Shown here: one piece after another, positions 8,352-17,429 of the stretch
How the letters are laid out: every line of letters starts with the position of its first letter
How positions within the stretch are numbered: position 1 is the stretch's first letter
DNA from: Deltaproteobacteria bacterium
GTDB lineage: Bacteria; Myxococcota_A; Polyangia; Nannocystales; Nannocystaceae
Length of the DNA: 64,000 nt
Reading direction: 5' to 3'
Assembly (NCBI GenBank): GCA_016709225.1
Contig: JADJEE010000012.1
Coordinates: 1,612,001-1,676,000 of the forward strand
Program-made: the position numbers and the translations under genes
Notes under the pieces: generated by a model
What the model saw: the letters and a program-made list of their open reading frames with translations, nothing else
What the model was told of the DNA's origin: nothing
Databases searched by the model: none

Positions 8352-10796
8352 ATGATCGCCTCCGCCCACTCCATGTCCGCCGAGTCCCACGCCACGGGTG
8401 CCACGCTCGTCGATACCCACGGCCGCACGTTGCCGCTGCGAGCGACGGCGCTGGAGGTCGATGCGGGCGCCGGCCTCGCCCACGTGGTGCTTCGCCAGGT
8501 ATTCGCGAACATCCACGACGAACCGCTGCGCGTGACCTATCGCGTGCCGCTACCGCCCGATGCGGCGGTCTGTGGCTACCGCTTCCGTATCGGCGAGCGC
8601 GAGATCATCGGCACGGTCGAGCGCCGCGATCGTGCGCGCGAGCGCTTCGAGGAGGCGCTGGTTGCCGGCCACACCGCAGCCCTGCTGGAGCAGGAGCGCA
8701 GCAGCCTCTTCACGCAGGAGCTGGGCAACCTGCCGCCGGGTGCGACCGTGACGGTGGAGCTGCAGCTCGATCAGAAGCTGGCCTGGATCGCCGAGCGCGG
8801 CGGCGGCTGGGAGTTCCGCTTCCCGACCGTGGTCTCGCCGCGCTACCTCGGGGCGCCCGGTCGCGTCCACGATGCCGAGCGCGTGAGCACGCCGACGACC
8901 CTCGATGACATCCCGGTCGCGATGTCGCTGCAGCTGACGATCGCCGACGCGCTCGAGGGTGCGGCCCCCGAATCGCCCTCGCATCCGATCCATGCGAGCA
9001 CCAGCGATGGCTGCCACGTCACGTTCGCCGACGGCGCCGCCGCGCTCGACCGCGATGTCGTCGTGCGGTGGCCCGTCACCTGTCCGACCGCGTGCGTGCG
9101 CATCGCGTGTGCCCGCCCGAAGCCGGAGCACAGGCTCGCGCACCAGTGCTTCGCGCGCCTGACGATCGTCCCGCCCGATCTCGCCCACCCTGCGGTCCCG
9201 GTGCCCCGCGACCTCATCGTGCTGCTCGACACCAGCGGCTCGATGTCCGGCGCGCCGCTGCAGCAGTCGCAGCGGCTGACCTGCGCGCTCATCGACACGC
9301 TCGGCGAGCACGATCGCCTCGAGCTACTCGAGTTCTCCAGCGCGGTCCGCAGCTACGCGGGCGCGCCGGTGTTCGCGAGCGCAGCGAACCGAGCCCTCGC
9401 CAAGGCGTGGGTCGGCGCGCTACGAGCCAGTGGCGGCACCGAGATGCGCTCGGGGATCTCGGCCGCGTTGTCGTCCCTGCGCGACGAGGCCCAGCGACAG
9501 ATCGTGCTGGTCACCGACGGCCAGATCGGGTTCGAGCAGGAGATCGTCGCCGAGATCCTCACGCGCATGCCCTCGGCGTGCCGCGTGCACACCGTGGGCG
9601 TGGGCTCCGCGGTGAACCGCTCGCTCACCGAGGGGGCCGCCCAGGCCGGGCGTGGCGTCGAGATCGTGATCGGCGTCGACGAGGATCCCGAGCGTGCGAT
9701 CACGCGGCTGCTCGCCCACACCACCGCGCCGCTCGTGGTCGACCTCGAGATCGACGGTGACGCGCTGATGGAGCCCGCGTCGCCGCGCCTGCCCGATCTA
9801 CTGCGGGGGACGCCCGCGTCGATCTCGCTGCGCGTGAGGCCCGAGGGTGGCTCGTTGCGCGTGCGGGGCCGCACCGCCGGCGGCGCCTGGGCGCAGCACG
9901 TCGAGGTCCCGACACTGCGCTCGGGCGTAGGCAATGCGGCGATCATCACCCGCTTCGCGCGTGAGCGCGCCGAGTGGATCGAGCTCGGCATCGCGGCCGG
10001 AGCTCCGCGCAAGACCGAAGAACAGCGCCTCACCGCCCACGCGCTGGCGTTCGGCATCGCCACGCGCATGACCTCGTGGATCGCGATCGACGAGACGCCG
10101 GGCGTCGATCCGCGCCAACCGACGCGACACGAGACGATGCCGCACATGCTGCCGCACGGCGTGTCGGCCGAGGGCTTGGGTCTGCGCCCGAGCGCTGCCG
10201 GCCTCGGGCCCGCGCAGGGCTTCGCCGCCGCCTCCGCGGGCGGGGCCGGCGAGCAAACCAGGGTGACCAGCATCGTCGCGCGCGCGGTTCGGCGGCAAGC
10301 TCCGCCGGCTGCAGCGGCCCCACCGGCGCCCGCGCCCAGTGCTGCGCCACCCCGCGGCCAGGACGCTCGCAAGGGCAAGAAGATGGTCGAGCAGCGCGAT
10401 GCGCTCGACGAGCGCGCCGCACCGATCGCGATCGGCGAGGACTCCGGAGGCCCGGCGCACGCATCCGAGTCCGACGCCGAGGGCATCGCGATCCGCGTGC
10501 TGCGGGCGCGCGCCTACTGGCTCGCCGACGGCGACCTCGCGCTCGAGCTCGAATCGCCGACCGAGGCACTCGCGTGGCAACCGCCCGCACACGTGACGCT
10601 GGTGTTCGCCGACGGTCAGCGGCTGCAGATGCGCGTCGACGCCTCGCGCAGCACCGCACCCGGCGTCCACGGCTCGGGGCTGCAGCTGCGCCTGGTGTGC
10701 GTGGCCGCGGCCGACGGCGGCGTCACCCCCTCACCCGCGCTGGGACGACTGACCCACGTCATCGTCGATCCGCAGCTCCACCTGGAGGTGTCGTGA
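8352..10796 (+). CDS. VIT domain and von Willebrand factor A domain protein
   Basis: 814 residues from the ATG at 8352. Residues about 20-150 are a VIT domain (VVLRQVFANIHDEPLRVTYR, RERFEEALVAGHTAALLEQE). Residues about 280-450 are a vWA domain with a MIDAS motif, LIVLLDTSGSMSG. The C-terminal half carries a Pro/Ala-rich, probably disordered stretch (about 620-690). No signal peptide or membrane segment is evident, so it appears cytoplasmic. Its stop overlaps the GTG of the sigma-factor gene by 4 bp. VIT-vWA proteins are adaptor-like. A role as a partner of the coupled sigma factor is inference from the overlap. Confidence 0.85.
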   Translation: MIASAHSMSAESHATGATLVDTHGRTLPLRATALEVDAGAGLAHVVLRQVFANIHDEPLRVTYRVPLPPDAAVCGYRFRIGEREIIGTVERRDRARERFEEALVAGHTAALLEQERSSLFTQELGNLPPGATVTVELQLDQKLAWIAERGGGWEFRFPTVVSPRYLGAPGRVHDAERVSTPTTLDDIPVAMSLQLTIADALEGAAPESPSHPIHASTSDGCHVTFADGAAALDRDVVVRWPVTCPTACVRIACARPKPEHRLAHQCFARLTIVPPDLAHPAVPVPRDLIVLLDTSGSMSGAPLQQSQRLTCALIDTLGEHDRLELLEFSSAVRSYAGAPVFASAANRALAKAWVGALRASGGTEMRSGISAALSSLRDEAQRQIVLVTDGQIGFEQEIVAEILTRMPSACRVHTVGVGSAVNRSLTEGAAQAGRGVEIVIGVDEDPERAITRLLAHTTAPLVVDLEIDGDALMEPASPRLPDLLRGTPASISLRVRPEGGSLRVRGRTAGGAWAQHVEVPTLRSGVGNAAIITRFARERAEWIELGIAAGAPRKTEEQRLTAHALAFGIATRMTSWIAIDETPGVDPRQPTRHETMPHMLPHGVSAEGLGLRPSAAGLGPAQGFAAASAGGAGEQTRVTSIVARAVRRQAPPAAAAPPAPAPSAAPPRGQDARKGKKMVEQRDALDERAAPIAIGEDSGGPAHASESDAEGIAIRVLRARAYWLADGDLALELESPTEALAWQPPAHVTLVFADGQRLQMRVDASRSTAPGVHGSGLQLRLVCVAAADGGVTPSPALGRLTHVIVDPQLHLEVS

Positions 10797-11350
10797 CGGT
10801 CGATCTCGACACGCTGCTCCCGGCCATCGTCGCCGGCGACGCGGACGCCTTCGGGCGCTTCGTCGCCGGCGCCGAGGCGCGCGTGCGCGACAGCCTGCTC
10901 TCGTTCGCCGCCGCGATCGACGTCGAGGCGGTGCTGCAGGAGGCACTCCTGCGGGTGTGGCAGGCCGCCGGCCGTGTGGTGCCCGACGGTCGACCGCAGT
11001 CGCTGCTGCGCTTCGCGATTCGCATCGCTCGCAACCTCGCGATCAGTGAGACCCGCCGTCGGCGACCGCAGCTGGCCGTGGGTGAGGACGGGCCCGAGCC
11101 ATCGGTGGTGCCCGAGACACCCGACCCGCTGCTGCGCGAAGTCATCGCGAAGTGTCACGAGAAGCTGCCGGCTCAGCCGGCGCGAGCGCTGCAAGCCCGC
11201 CTCGACGGCCCGTGGCGCGCCGACCCAGAAATCGCCGAGTCGCTCGGCATGCGCACCAACACGTTCCTGCAGAACTTCACCCGCGCGCGCAAGCTGCTCG
11301 CGCAGTGTCTGGCCGACCACGGTGTCGACATCCAGGCGGAGCTGCGATGA
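10793..11350 (+). CDS. RNA polymerase sigma factor (ECF-like)
   Basis: 185 residues from the GTG overlapping the upstream stop. Region 2 is recognisable as VEAVLQEALLRVWQAA followed by SLLRFAIRIARNLAISETRR. A weaker region-4 helix-turn-helix is PEIAESLGMRTNTFLQNFTR. There is no zinc-finger or other extension. Overlaps of 4 bp on both sides (with the VIT-vWA gene and the 77-aa gene) make a tightly coupled three-gene operon. The region 4 sequence is divergent, with Pro and Trp in the loop (DGPWRADPEIA), so promoter specificity is not predictable. Confidence 0.75.
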   Translation: MTVDLDTLLPAIVAGDADAFGRFVAGAEARVRDSLLSFAAAIDVEAVLQEALLRVWQAAGRVVPDGRPQSLLRFAIRIARNLAISETRRRRPQLAVGEDGPEPSVVPETPDPLLREVIAKCHEKLPAQPARALQARLDGPWRADPEIAESLGMRTNTFLQNFTRARKLLAQCLADHGVDIQAELR

Positions 11351-11580
11351 CCGACGACGAACGACGCAATCTCATCGAGCAGGTGGCGGGCGCCTGGCGG
11401 CCGCGCTCCGCCACCGGCGAGGTCCGCGATCACCCCGCGTGGCACGACCTCGACGACGACGATCGTCGCGCGGCCGCGGCCCTGGCGGCCGCGTGGCGCC
11501 GCCTCGAGGCCGCGCTGGACCCTGCGGGGCTCTCGAGCACCGCCAAGGCCGTGCTCGCGCGCATCCGCGGCGGTGGTTGA
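11347..11580 (+). CDS. Small acidic/basic helical protein coupled to sigma factor
   Basis: 77 residues; the ATG overlaps the sigma-factor stop (ATGA). The protein is rich in Ala, Arg and Asp with two predicted helices (DDERRNLIEQVAGAW and ALAAAWRRLEAALDPAG). It has no cysteines, no membrane segment and no recognised family. Its position directly behind a sigma gene is where an anti-sigma or regulator is often found, but nothing in its sequence proves that. Confidence 0.6.
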   Translation: MTDDERRNLIEQVAGAWRPRSATGEVRDHPAWHDLDDDDRRAAAALAAAWRRLEAALDPAGLSSTAKAVLARIRGGG

Positions 11581-11614
11581 GATCGACGACGGTCGGACCG
11601 AGCGCCCCGCGTCT

Positions 11615-12247
11615 TCAGACGCAGATCGATCCCACTTCGGCGACGCAGGCCAGGCCGGGAGGGCAGCTCCCCCCGCCGCTGCAGTCGAGCCCGCACACAC
11701 TGTGCTGCTGTCCGACCTGGTCCATGATGTCGAGACAGATCGGCGATGCGGTGCCCGCCGGTGGTTGGCCGCAATCCTGCGGCGCGTTGCCGCACGGGGT
11801 GACGCTGCAGTAGCCACCGAGGATCTGGCCTCCCGCCGTCAACACGACGCACACGCTCGATGCGCAGTCGCTGTCCGTCTGGCACGGCGACCACATGTCG
11901 ACCGCCGGATCCGCCGGCCCGCCGCTGCTGCTGTCCCCCATCCCGGACGACGATCCGCCCCCCGACATCTCGGCACCCGTCGATGCGTCGCCGGAGCTTG
12001 CGCCGTCGGAGTCCGACCCCTCGCCGCCCGTCGAGGTGGTCTCGTCCCAGGCGCTCGCGCCCTCGGCACCGGCCTCCGTCTCGGCCGCAGTGCCCCCGCC
12101 CGCGCTCCCGACCGAGGCGCCGGAGGCAGAGGCACCACTGCCCGTCCCTGCGGCCGAACAGCCCAGTGACGTGGCGACGATCAACCAAAGCTCGCACCGA
12201 CACGGAAACGGGAGCGAGCGGGAAGTTGCGGGATGTTGCGGTGCCAC
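11615..12247 (-). CDS. Cys-rich lipoprotein with Ser/Gly/Ala linker
   Basis: About 210 residues. A GTG at 12247 gives a signal peptide whose hydrophobic part CELWLIVATSLGC ends in a lipobox (SLGC). A long low-complexity Ser/Gly/Ala/Thr/Asp linker of about 80 residues follows. The mature C-terminal domain of about 90 residues has 12 cysteines (DMWSPCQTDSDCASSVCVV, CGLDCSGGGSCPPGLAC), probably disulfide bonded outside the cell. A TTG 12 codons upstream is an alternative start. The function is unknown. It converges on the 8352-11580 operon. Confidence 0.7.
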   Translation of the reverse strand: MAPQHPATSRSLPFPCRCELWLIVATSLGCSAAGTGSGASASGASVGSAGGGTAAETEAGAEGASAWDETTSTGGEGSDSDGASSGDASTGAEMSGGGSSSGMGDSSSGGPADPAVDMWSPCQTDSDCASSVCVVLTAGGQILGGYCSVTPCGNAPQDCGQPPAGTASPICLDIMDQVGQQHSVCGLDCSGGGSCPPGLACVAEVGSICV

Positions 12248-12319
12248 GTCCGAGTCGACACGGTCCCCCGGACCGATTTGCAAGACGGCGCGGAGAAATC
12301 TGCAAGCCCACCGAGCGGC

Positions 12320-13216
12320 TCACGTCGGCGAGTCGTCGACCAGGCGCTCCGAGGACAGCAGGCTGCGCAGGCTGCCGTCGAAACGACTTCGCACGAGGTC
12401 GACCAGCTCGTGGACCGCACGCGACTCGCCCAGCTCGGCCGCAACACGCCTCGCGAAGGCGGCAGCGAGCGCATCGCGGGCCGACGACAGCCAGCGCGAG
12501 GCGGTCGACACGTGCACCTGATAGGCCCGTGCGAGCGACTCGAGCGGCAACTCGTCGATGTGCCGCAGACGGAGCAGATTGCGCTCGCGCGGCGAGAGGT
12601 CGGCAAAGGCCCCCCGAAACGCGCGCGAGAACAGCTGCTGCGACTCGCGACGCATCTCGGCGAGTTCGGGCGTCGAGACCAGCAGCTGCTCGGTGAAGGC
12701 GTCGGGCTCGAGGCTCACCGGCACCTGGCCGCGACGCTCGTTCAGCGCCGTGCGTGTGGCGACGATGCGGATCCACCCGGCGAGCGAGCCACGACCGCGA
12801 TACTGGGCGATGCGCGGCGGGGCCGAGGAGCTCGCGACCAGCAGACGTACGCGAACGCACTGGCGCAGCTCGTCGAAGTCGGCGGCGGGCAGCGAGAAGC
12901 GACGCAGCGCGCGATCGATCTCGGGCAGCAATGTGCGCTCGAAGGTGTCGACGGCGGCGGGATCATTGGCGGCCGCCGCAGCGGCGAGCCACAGATCGGC
13001 GGCCGGGAGCACCGCCAACCCTGCCGCATGCGAGCCGCTTGCGCCCTCGACGGCGAGCGCAAGCGCGAGGCCCCACGCATCCGCGGGCAGTCGCACCTCC
13101 GGATGTGTGGCGATGGCGTCCGCACACAGCCGCTCCACCACGGGCGCGAGATCGGCATCGGGCCCGAGCTCGGGGATCCGAGCCCGCATCGCGGCGATGA
13201 CATCGAGGACGTCCAA
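12320..13216 (-). CDS. Sigma-70 family factor, divergent from a Ser/Thr kinase gene
   Basis: 298 residues read from a TTG at 13216; an ATG nine codons inside (MRARIPELG) is the likely alternative. The N-terminal 100 residues are family-specific. Then comes a region-2-like stretch (DELRQCVRVRLLV, GRGSLAGWIRIVATRTALNERR) and a clear region 4 (LSPRERNLLRLRHIDELPLE, then SLARAYQVHVSTASRWLSSA). This architecture recurs in myxobacteria next to Ser/Thr kinases. The intergenic distance to the kinase gene is only about 35 bp, so both promoters overlap and co-regulation is likely. Confidence 0.75.
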   Translation of the reverse strand: MDVLDVIAAMRARIPELGPDADLAPVVERLCADAIATHPEVRLPADAWGLALALAVEGASGSHAAGLAVLPAADLWLAAAAAANDPAAVDTFERTLLPEIDRALRRFSLPAADFDELRQCVRVRLLVASSSAPPRIAQYRGRGSLAGWIRIVATRTALNERRGQVPVSLEPDAFTEQLLVSTPELAEMRRESQQLFSRAFRGAFADLSPRERNLLRLRHIDELPLESLARAYQVHVSTASRWLSSARDALAAAFARRVAAELGESRAVHELVDLVRSRFDGSLRSLLSSERLVDDSPT

Positions 13217-13251
13217 CAGCTTCTGCTACCATCGAAAATGCCGAGGTGTCC

Positions 13252-16239
13252 ATGGTGGGTCATCCGTGCCCGAACGACAGCACGCTGCACGAGTTCGCAA
13301 CCGGTTGTCTGCCGCAAGCAGACGTGGACGCGATCGACCGGCATCTCGACGCCTGCCCGGCGTGTCGTGCGATCGTCGGCGCCGCCGGCCTGCGAACCGG
13401 GGCCGCGGACCCCAACGCGACGCTCTCCGATCGGGGCATCGCTCGCCCGTGCGTCGGTGACGTCATCCACCGCCATCGCCTGAGCGGCCTGCTCGGCACC
13501 GGCGCGATGGGAGTGGTGTACCGCGCCACCGACCTCGCGCTCGGGCGCAGCGTCGCGATCAAGCTGCTGCATCACTCGTGCGTCGACCCCAGGCTCGAGC
13601 ACCGACTCGCCCGCGAGGCGAGCACGCTCGCGCAGCTCTCCCACCCCAACGTCGTGCGCGTGTTCGACGTCGGTCGCTCGAACGGGCGGACGTTCATCGC
13701 GATGGAGTTGGTCGAGGGAGCGACGCTCCGCCAGTGGCTGCTCGAGCGGCCGCGGTCCGTCGCAGCGATCGTCGACGCGTTCATCGCTGCGGCCATGGGA
13801 CTGTCGGCCGCGCACGCCGTCGGCGTGGTCCACCGCGACTTCAAGCCCGAGAACGTCCTCGTCGGCCAGGACGGCAGGGTGCGCGTGACGGACTTCGGGC
13901 TGGCGCTCGAGTCCGCAGCGGCGCAGATCGTGACGCAACCCGGCCGGGGCTCTGGTGCCTCGGGCCGGTCGATCGACGCGGAGCGCTCGAGCGGCACCTT
14001 CGCGACGGTCGGGACCCCCGCGTACATGGCACCGGAGCAGCACCTGGGCCACGACGTCTCACCGGCGTGCGATCAGTTCGCGCTGTGCGTGGCGCTGTAC
14101 GAGGCGCTCTGGGGGGAGCGTCCTTTCCCTGGCCGCACCTACGAGGAGCTGCGAGCGGCCGTGCTGCGCGGCGCAATCGCCCCCGGGCGAAAGCCCAACC
14201 GCGACGTTCCACGCGGGCTGGAGCGGGCAATCCTGCGCGGTCTCTCGCGGGATCCCTCGCAGCGACATGCATCCATGGCGGAGCTGATCGCCGCGCTGCG
14301 TCGGCGGCCCCGAAGCTGGCGCGCGCTGGCGGCCGCCGCCGGTCTGGTGGCCGTCGCGGGCTCGAGCCTCGCGATGGCCGCTCGCACACCGGTCGGTTGC
14401 GAGGGGGTCGGCGCCGAGCTCGAGTCGGTGTGGTCCGAGCACTCGCGGGGTCGCGTCCAGCACGCGTTCGCGGCCACCGGCACGTCGTACGCCGAAGCAG
14501 CGACCACTCACACACTCGCCACGTTGGACGAACATGCCGCGCGGTGGCGGACGGTGCGTCGAGACGTCTGCGAGTCACGACGCTCGGGCGAGATCACCGA
14601 GGCGGGTCACTTGGCCGCCACCGCGTGCCTCGCCCAGCGTTCGAGGATGCTCACCGCAACGGTCGCTCTGCTCGCGCGGGCGGATGCCGCCGTCGTGGAG
14701 CGTGCGAGCTCGCTGGTGGGCGAGCTCGACGCACCAGAAGACTGTCGCGACGCCCAGCCGGGGCCGCGCCCTGAGTCCGACGACGATCCCGAGCAGGCTC
14801 GACTGCAGGCACTCATCGATGAGGCCACGGTGCTACGTCGCGCAGGACGCATCGACGAGGCCCACGCGCTGCACCAGCGCCACCGTGCGGAGTTCGAGGC
14901 CCTGCCGGCGAGCCCACTGCGTGCGAGGGCGCTGCTGTCGTTGGGGATGATCGAGCAGGAGCGGCGCTCGACCGACGCTGCGATCGCAGCGCTGCGCGAC
15001 GCCCATCACCTCGCGCAGGAACACTCGATGGCAAAGGAGGCCAGCGTCGCGGCGCTACGCCTCGCCGGCGTGTACTGCAACCTCGTCGGAGACCGCGAGA
15101 TCGCCCACGTGTGGCTGCGCAACGGGCAGCTGGCGAGTCGACCGGCGAATGATCCCGAGCTGACCTCGGCGGCGCTGCGAACGGCGGCGATGTTGCACCG
15201 CGCGGAGGGGCAGCACCCGCAGGCGCGCGTCGAGTACCAAGATGCACTCCGCATCCTCGTGCGCGAGGGCAAGACCGATCCGCTCATCACCGCGGGCGTG
15301 TGGCTGATGCTGAGCGGCGTCTCGCGGCACCTCCGGGAGTACAGCCGCGCAGAGCTCGAAGCTCGCCAGTCCCTCGTGATCGCACGAACCGAGCTCGGTG
15401 CGAATCACCCGTTCGTCGCGCGGGTCTATGGCGGGCTGGCCGACACCGCACTCGCACGCGGCGACCTGCGAGAAGGGCGAGCGTTCATCGACGCCGGAGT
15501 TGCGATCGAGCGGCTGCAGAGCACTCGACGTGGCCTCACCCTGCCCACGCTGCTGTACCAGCGGGGGCAGATCGAGGCGGAGGCTGGCGAGTACGTCCAG
15601 GCGATCGCGACGCTCGAGGAAGCCGCTTCGCTCTACGAAGAAGCCGGCGCCGAGCAGAGTGCTGCCGCGCCGTTGACGGTCATCGGCCTCACGCAGCTCG
15701 AGCTCGGCCTGCTCGACGCGGCACACGCGAACGTGTCGCGCGCGCTCGAGCTCGAGTATCGACGTGGTCAGCTGGGACGCACGGACGAGGCGCTTGCCCT
15801 GCACAATCTCGCGACCGTCGAGAGCGCCATGGGCCGCACCGAGGACGCGCGGGCCAGGTTCACCAAGGCGATCGAGCTGTGGGAGGCGACCCTCGGACCC
15901 GACGCGCGGACCCTCGGCCTTGCCCTCAGCGGGCTCGGGCAGCTCGAGCTGGCCGCCGGCAATGCCGTGGTCGCGCGAGCCCAGCTCGAGCGCGCTCTGC
16001 CGCTGTTCGGCACGCTGCACACCGAGCGCGACGATCTCGCCGAGACGGAATTCGCGTACGCGCGCGCGCTGTGGGCCGATCCGAGTGCCGACGCAACCGA
16101 GCGTCGTCGCGCGATCGAACTCGCGGGTGCGGCCGCGACGCGGTTCGCCGACGTCGGCCCCCTCCGAGACCACCGCCGCGACGCGGCTGCGCGCTGGGCC
16201 GAGGAGCATGCCGCGCGGCTCGGCGCCACCACACCGTGA
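13252..16239 (+). CDS. Ser/Thr protein kinase with N-terminal zinc-finger-like motif and C-terminal TPR repeats
   Basis: 995 residues from an ATG preceded by GAGG at a 5-bp spacing; an in-frame GTG lies two codons upstream. Residues 15-45 carry HLDACPACR, an anti-sigma-type HxxxCxxC motif. The kinase domain spans about 72-345: GTGAMGVVY glycine loop, VAIK lysine (K104), HRDFKPEN catalytic loop, DFG, and APEQ. A hydrophobic segment near 356-380 (LAAAAGLVAVAGSSLAMAA) suggests membrane insertion. The remaining 600 residues are TPR repeats. The zinc-finger/kinase/TPR order beside a sigma gene suggests a membrane sensor that controls that sigma factor. This is inference. Confidence 0.85.
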   Translation: MVGHPCPNDSTLHEFATGCLPQADVDAIDRHLDACPACRAIVGAAGLRTGAADPNATLSDRGIARPCVGDVIHRHRLSGLLGTGAMGVVYRATDLALGRSVAIKLLHHSCVDPRLEHRLAREASTLAQLSHPNVVRVFDVGRSNGRTFIAMELVEGATLRQWLLERPRSVAAIVDAFIAAAMGLSAAHAVGVVHRDFKPENVLVGQDGRVRVTDFGLALESAAAQIVTQPGRGSGASGRSIDAERSSGTFATVGTPAYMAPEQHLGHDVSPACDQFALCVALYEALWGERPFPGRTYEELRAAVLRGAIAPGRKPNRDVPRGLERAILRGLSRDPSQRHASMAELIAALRRRPRSWRALAAAAGLVAVAGSSLAMAARTPVGCEGVGAELESVWSEHSRGRVQHAFAATGTSYAEAATTHTLATLDEHAARWRTVRRDVCESRRSGEITEAGHLAATACLAQRSRMLTATVALLARADAAVVERASSLVGELDAPEDCRDAQPGPRPESDDDPEQARLQALIDEATVLRRAGRIDEAHALHQRHRAEFEALPASPLRARALLSLGMIEQERRSTDAAIAALRDAHHLAQEHSMAKEASVAALRLAGVYCNLVGDREIAHVWLRNGQLASRPANDPELTSAALRTAAMLHRAEGQHPQARVEYQDALRILVREGKTDPLITAGVWLMLSGVSRHLREYSRAELEARQSLVIARTELGANHPFVARVYGGLADTALARGDLREGRAFIDAGVAIERLQSTRRGLTLPTLLYQRGQIEAEAGEYVQAIATLEEAASLYEEAGAEQSAAAPLTVIGLTQLELGLLDAAHANVSRALELEYRRGQLGRTDEALALHNLATVESAMGRTEDARARFTKAIELWEATLGPDARTLGLALSGLGQLELAAGNAVVARAQLERALPLFGTLHTERDDLAETEFAYARALWADPSADATERRRAIELAGAAATRFADVGPLRDHRRDAAARWAEEHAARLGATTP

Positions 16240-16256
16240 CTCGCACGCAGCGCCCT

Positions 16257-16274
16257 TCGCGGTGAGCACCGCGA
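16257..16274. terminator. Hairpin between convergent kinase and vWA-lipoprotein genes
   Basis: TCGCGGTG-AG-CACCGCGA is a perfect 8-bp stem ending one base before the minus-strand stop at 16275. There is no T-run. It is probably a shared terminator. Confidence 0.4.
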
Positions 16275-17333
16275 TCAGCCCGCCGGGACGAACTCGTCGC
16301 AGGTCTGATCGATGAGCGCCACCGCATCCTCGAAGAACGAGTTGAACGAAGGCGCGCACACGCTGCCACGCGTGTGATTGGGGAACATCTCGACGAACGA
16401 ACGCAGCTTCACCGCGTCTTCCACCTGTGCCGAACACGAGGGTGCCGGCTGATCGACATCGTTGATGAGCCCGAGCATCACCACCGCACTCGCGTCGCCC
16501 TTCTTGGATGCGACGATGTTGGCATACCAACCCTCGGGCGTCCCCGTCGAGCCCTTGTCCTCTTCGTCCGTGATGATCGTGACGACGAGGATGGCGTCGT
16601 CGCGGACGAAGCCCTCGTTGCAGCTGCCCGGCGCACCAAGGTCCTCCGACAGCGCTCCGACCATCGCACTCATCGCCATCTCGTCGGATTCGCCGTCACT
16701 CCCGACCCTCGCGGCGCACTGGAACGCGCCCGAGAGATCAGGCTCGGAGCTGTCCATGTACCGCGCGCCCGTCGCGAAGTTGCAGCGGTGATTGGTCGCG
16801 TGGCTGCCGATCGGGTACGTCACGCCGGCCCCGAGCGTGGCGTCGCAGACCGACGGGGCCCCGGTGGCGCAGGGATAGTCCGGGATCGACGGGCAGAAGC
16901 CACCGAAGAACCCACACAGCAGGGAGCAGTCACCACCCCACGCGGCATCGGTGTCGGTGACCATGATGTGATGATCCTGCGCGTCGGTCAGCGTGCTCTG
17001 GATGGTCTGGATGAAGCCGGGGAAGCTCGCGATGAGGGCGTCTTGCTCCTCCGACATCGAGCTCGAGTTGTCGATGACGAACAGGAAGTCGACCTTCTTG
17101 CAGCCGGTGGCGCCGTCGCCGACCGACGCCTGTCCCCCGCCTTCGGCGGCGACATCGAACACCGAACCATCCCCGGTCGGGACCGCACCGTCGTCGTCGC
17201 TGGACTCGACGCCCTGCGTCACCGCGCCCAGCGTGATCGACAGCTGCCCACCGCCCTCGCCCCGGGCTTCGTCCGGCGGCTCGCCACAGGCACCCAGGGC
17301 CCCGGGAGCGAAGAGCACCAGCCAGCTGCGCAC
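16275..17333 (-). CDS. vWA-domain lipoprotein
   Basis: 352 residues from a GTG giving the signal VRSWLVLFAPGALGAC with lipobox LGAC; in-frame upstream starts exist to 17381. A Glu/Asp/Gly-rich linker follows. A vWA-like domain begins at VDFLFVIDNSSSMSEEQ, with an intact DxSxS metal-binding motif, and contains IITDEEDKGS. At least ten cysteines in the mature part suggest disulfides. This type is common among secreted proteins of myxobacteria. The binding partner is unknown. Confidence 0.8.
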   Translation of the reverse strand: MRSWLVLFAPGALGACGEPPDEARGEGGGQLSITLGAVTQGVESSDDDGAVPTGDGSVFDVAAEGGGQASVGDGATGCKKVDFLFVIDNSSSMSEEQDALIASFPGFIQTIQSTLTDAQDHHIMVTDTDAAWGGDCSLLCGFFGGFCPSIPDYPCATGAPSVCDATLGAGVTYPIGSHATNHRCNFATGARYMDSSEPDLSGAFQCAARVGSDGESDEMAMSAMVGALSEDLGAPGSCNEGFVRDDAILVVTIITDEEDKGSTGTPEGWYANIVASKKGDASAVVMLGLINDVDQPAPSCSAQVEDAVKLRSFVEMFPNHTRGSVCAPSFNSFFEDAVALIDQTCDEFVPAG

Positions 17334-17429
17334 ACCGTTGAATCGACTGCAGTGGAGTGTCGCCACGGGTGGTCGACACACCCGCGCTCGCGCGTTTGCA
17401 CGGCGAGCGCGAGAAAGTGCGGTCCCCGG

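Noticed and set aside
10793..11350. Longer start for the sigma factor at 9974
   Set aside because: The extra residues are an antisense-like Arg-rich frame across the VIT-vWA gene; the GTG with a 4-bp overlap is the natural start.
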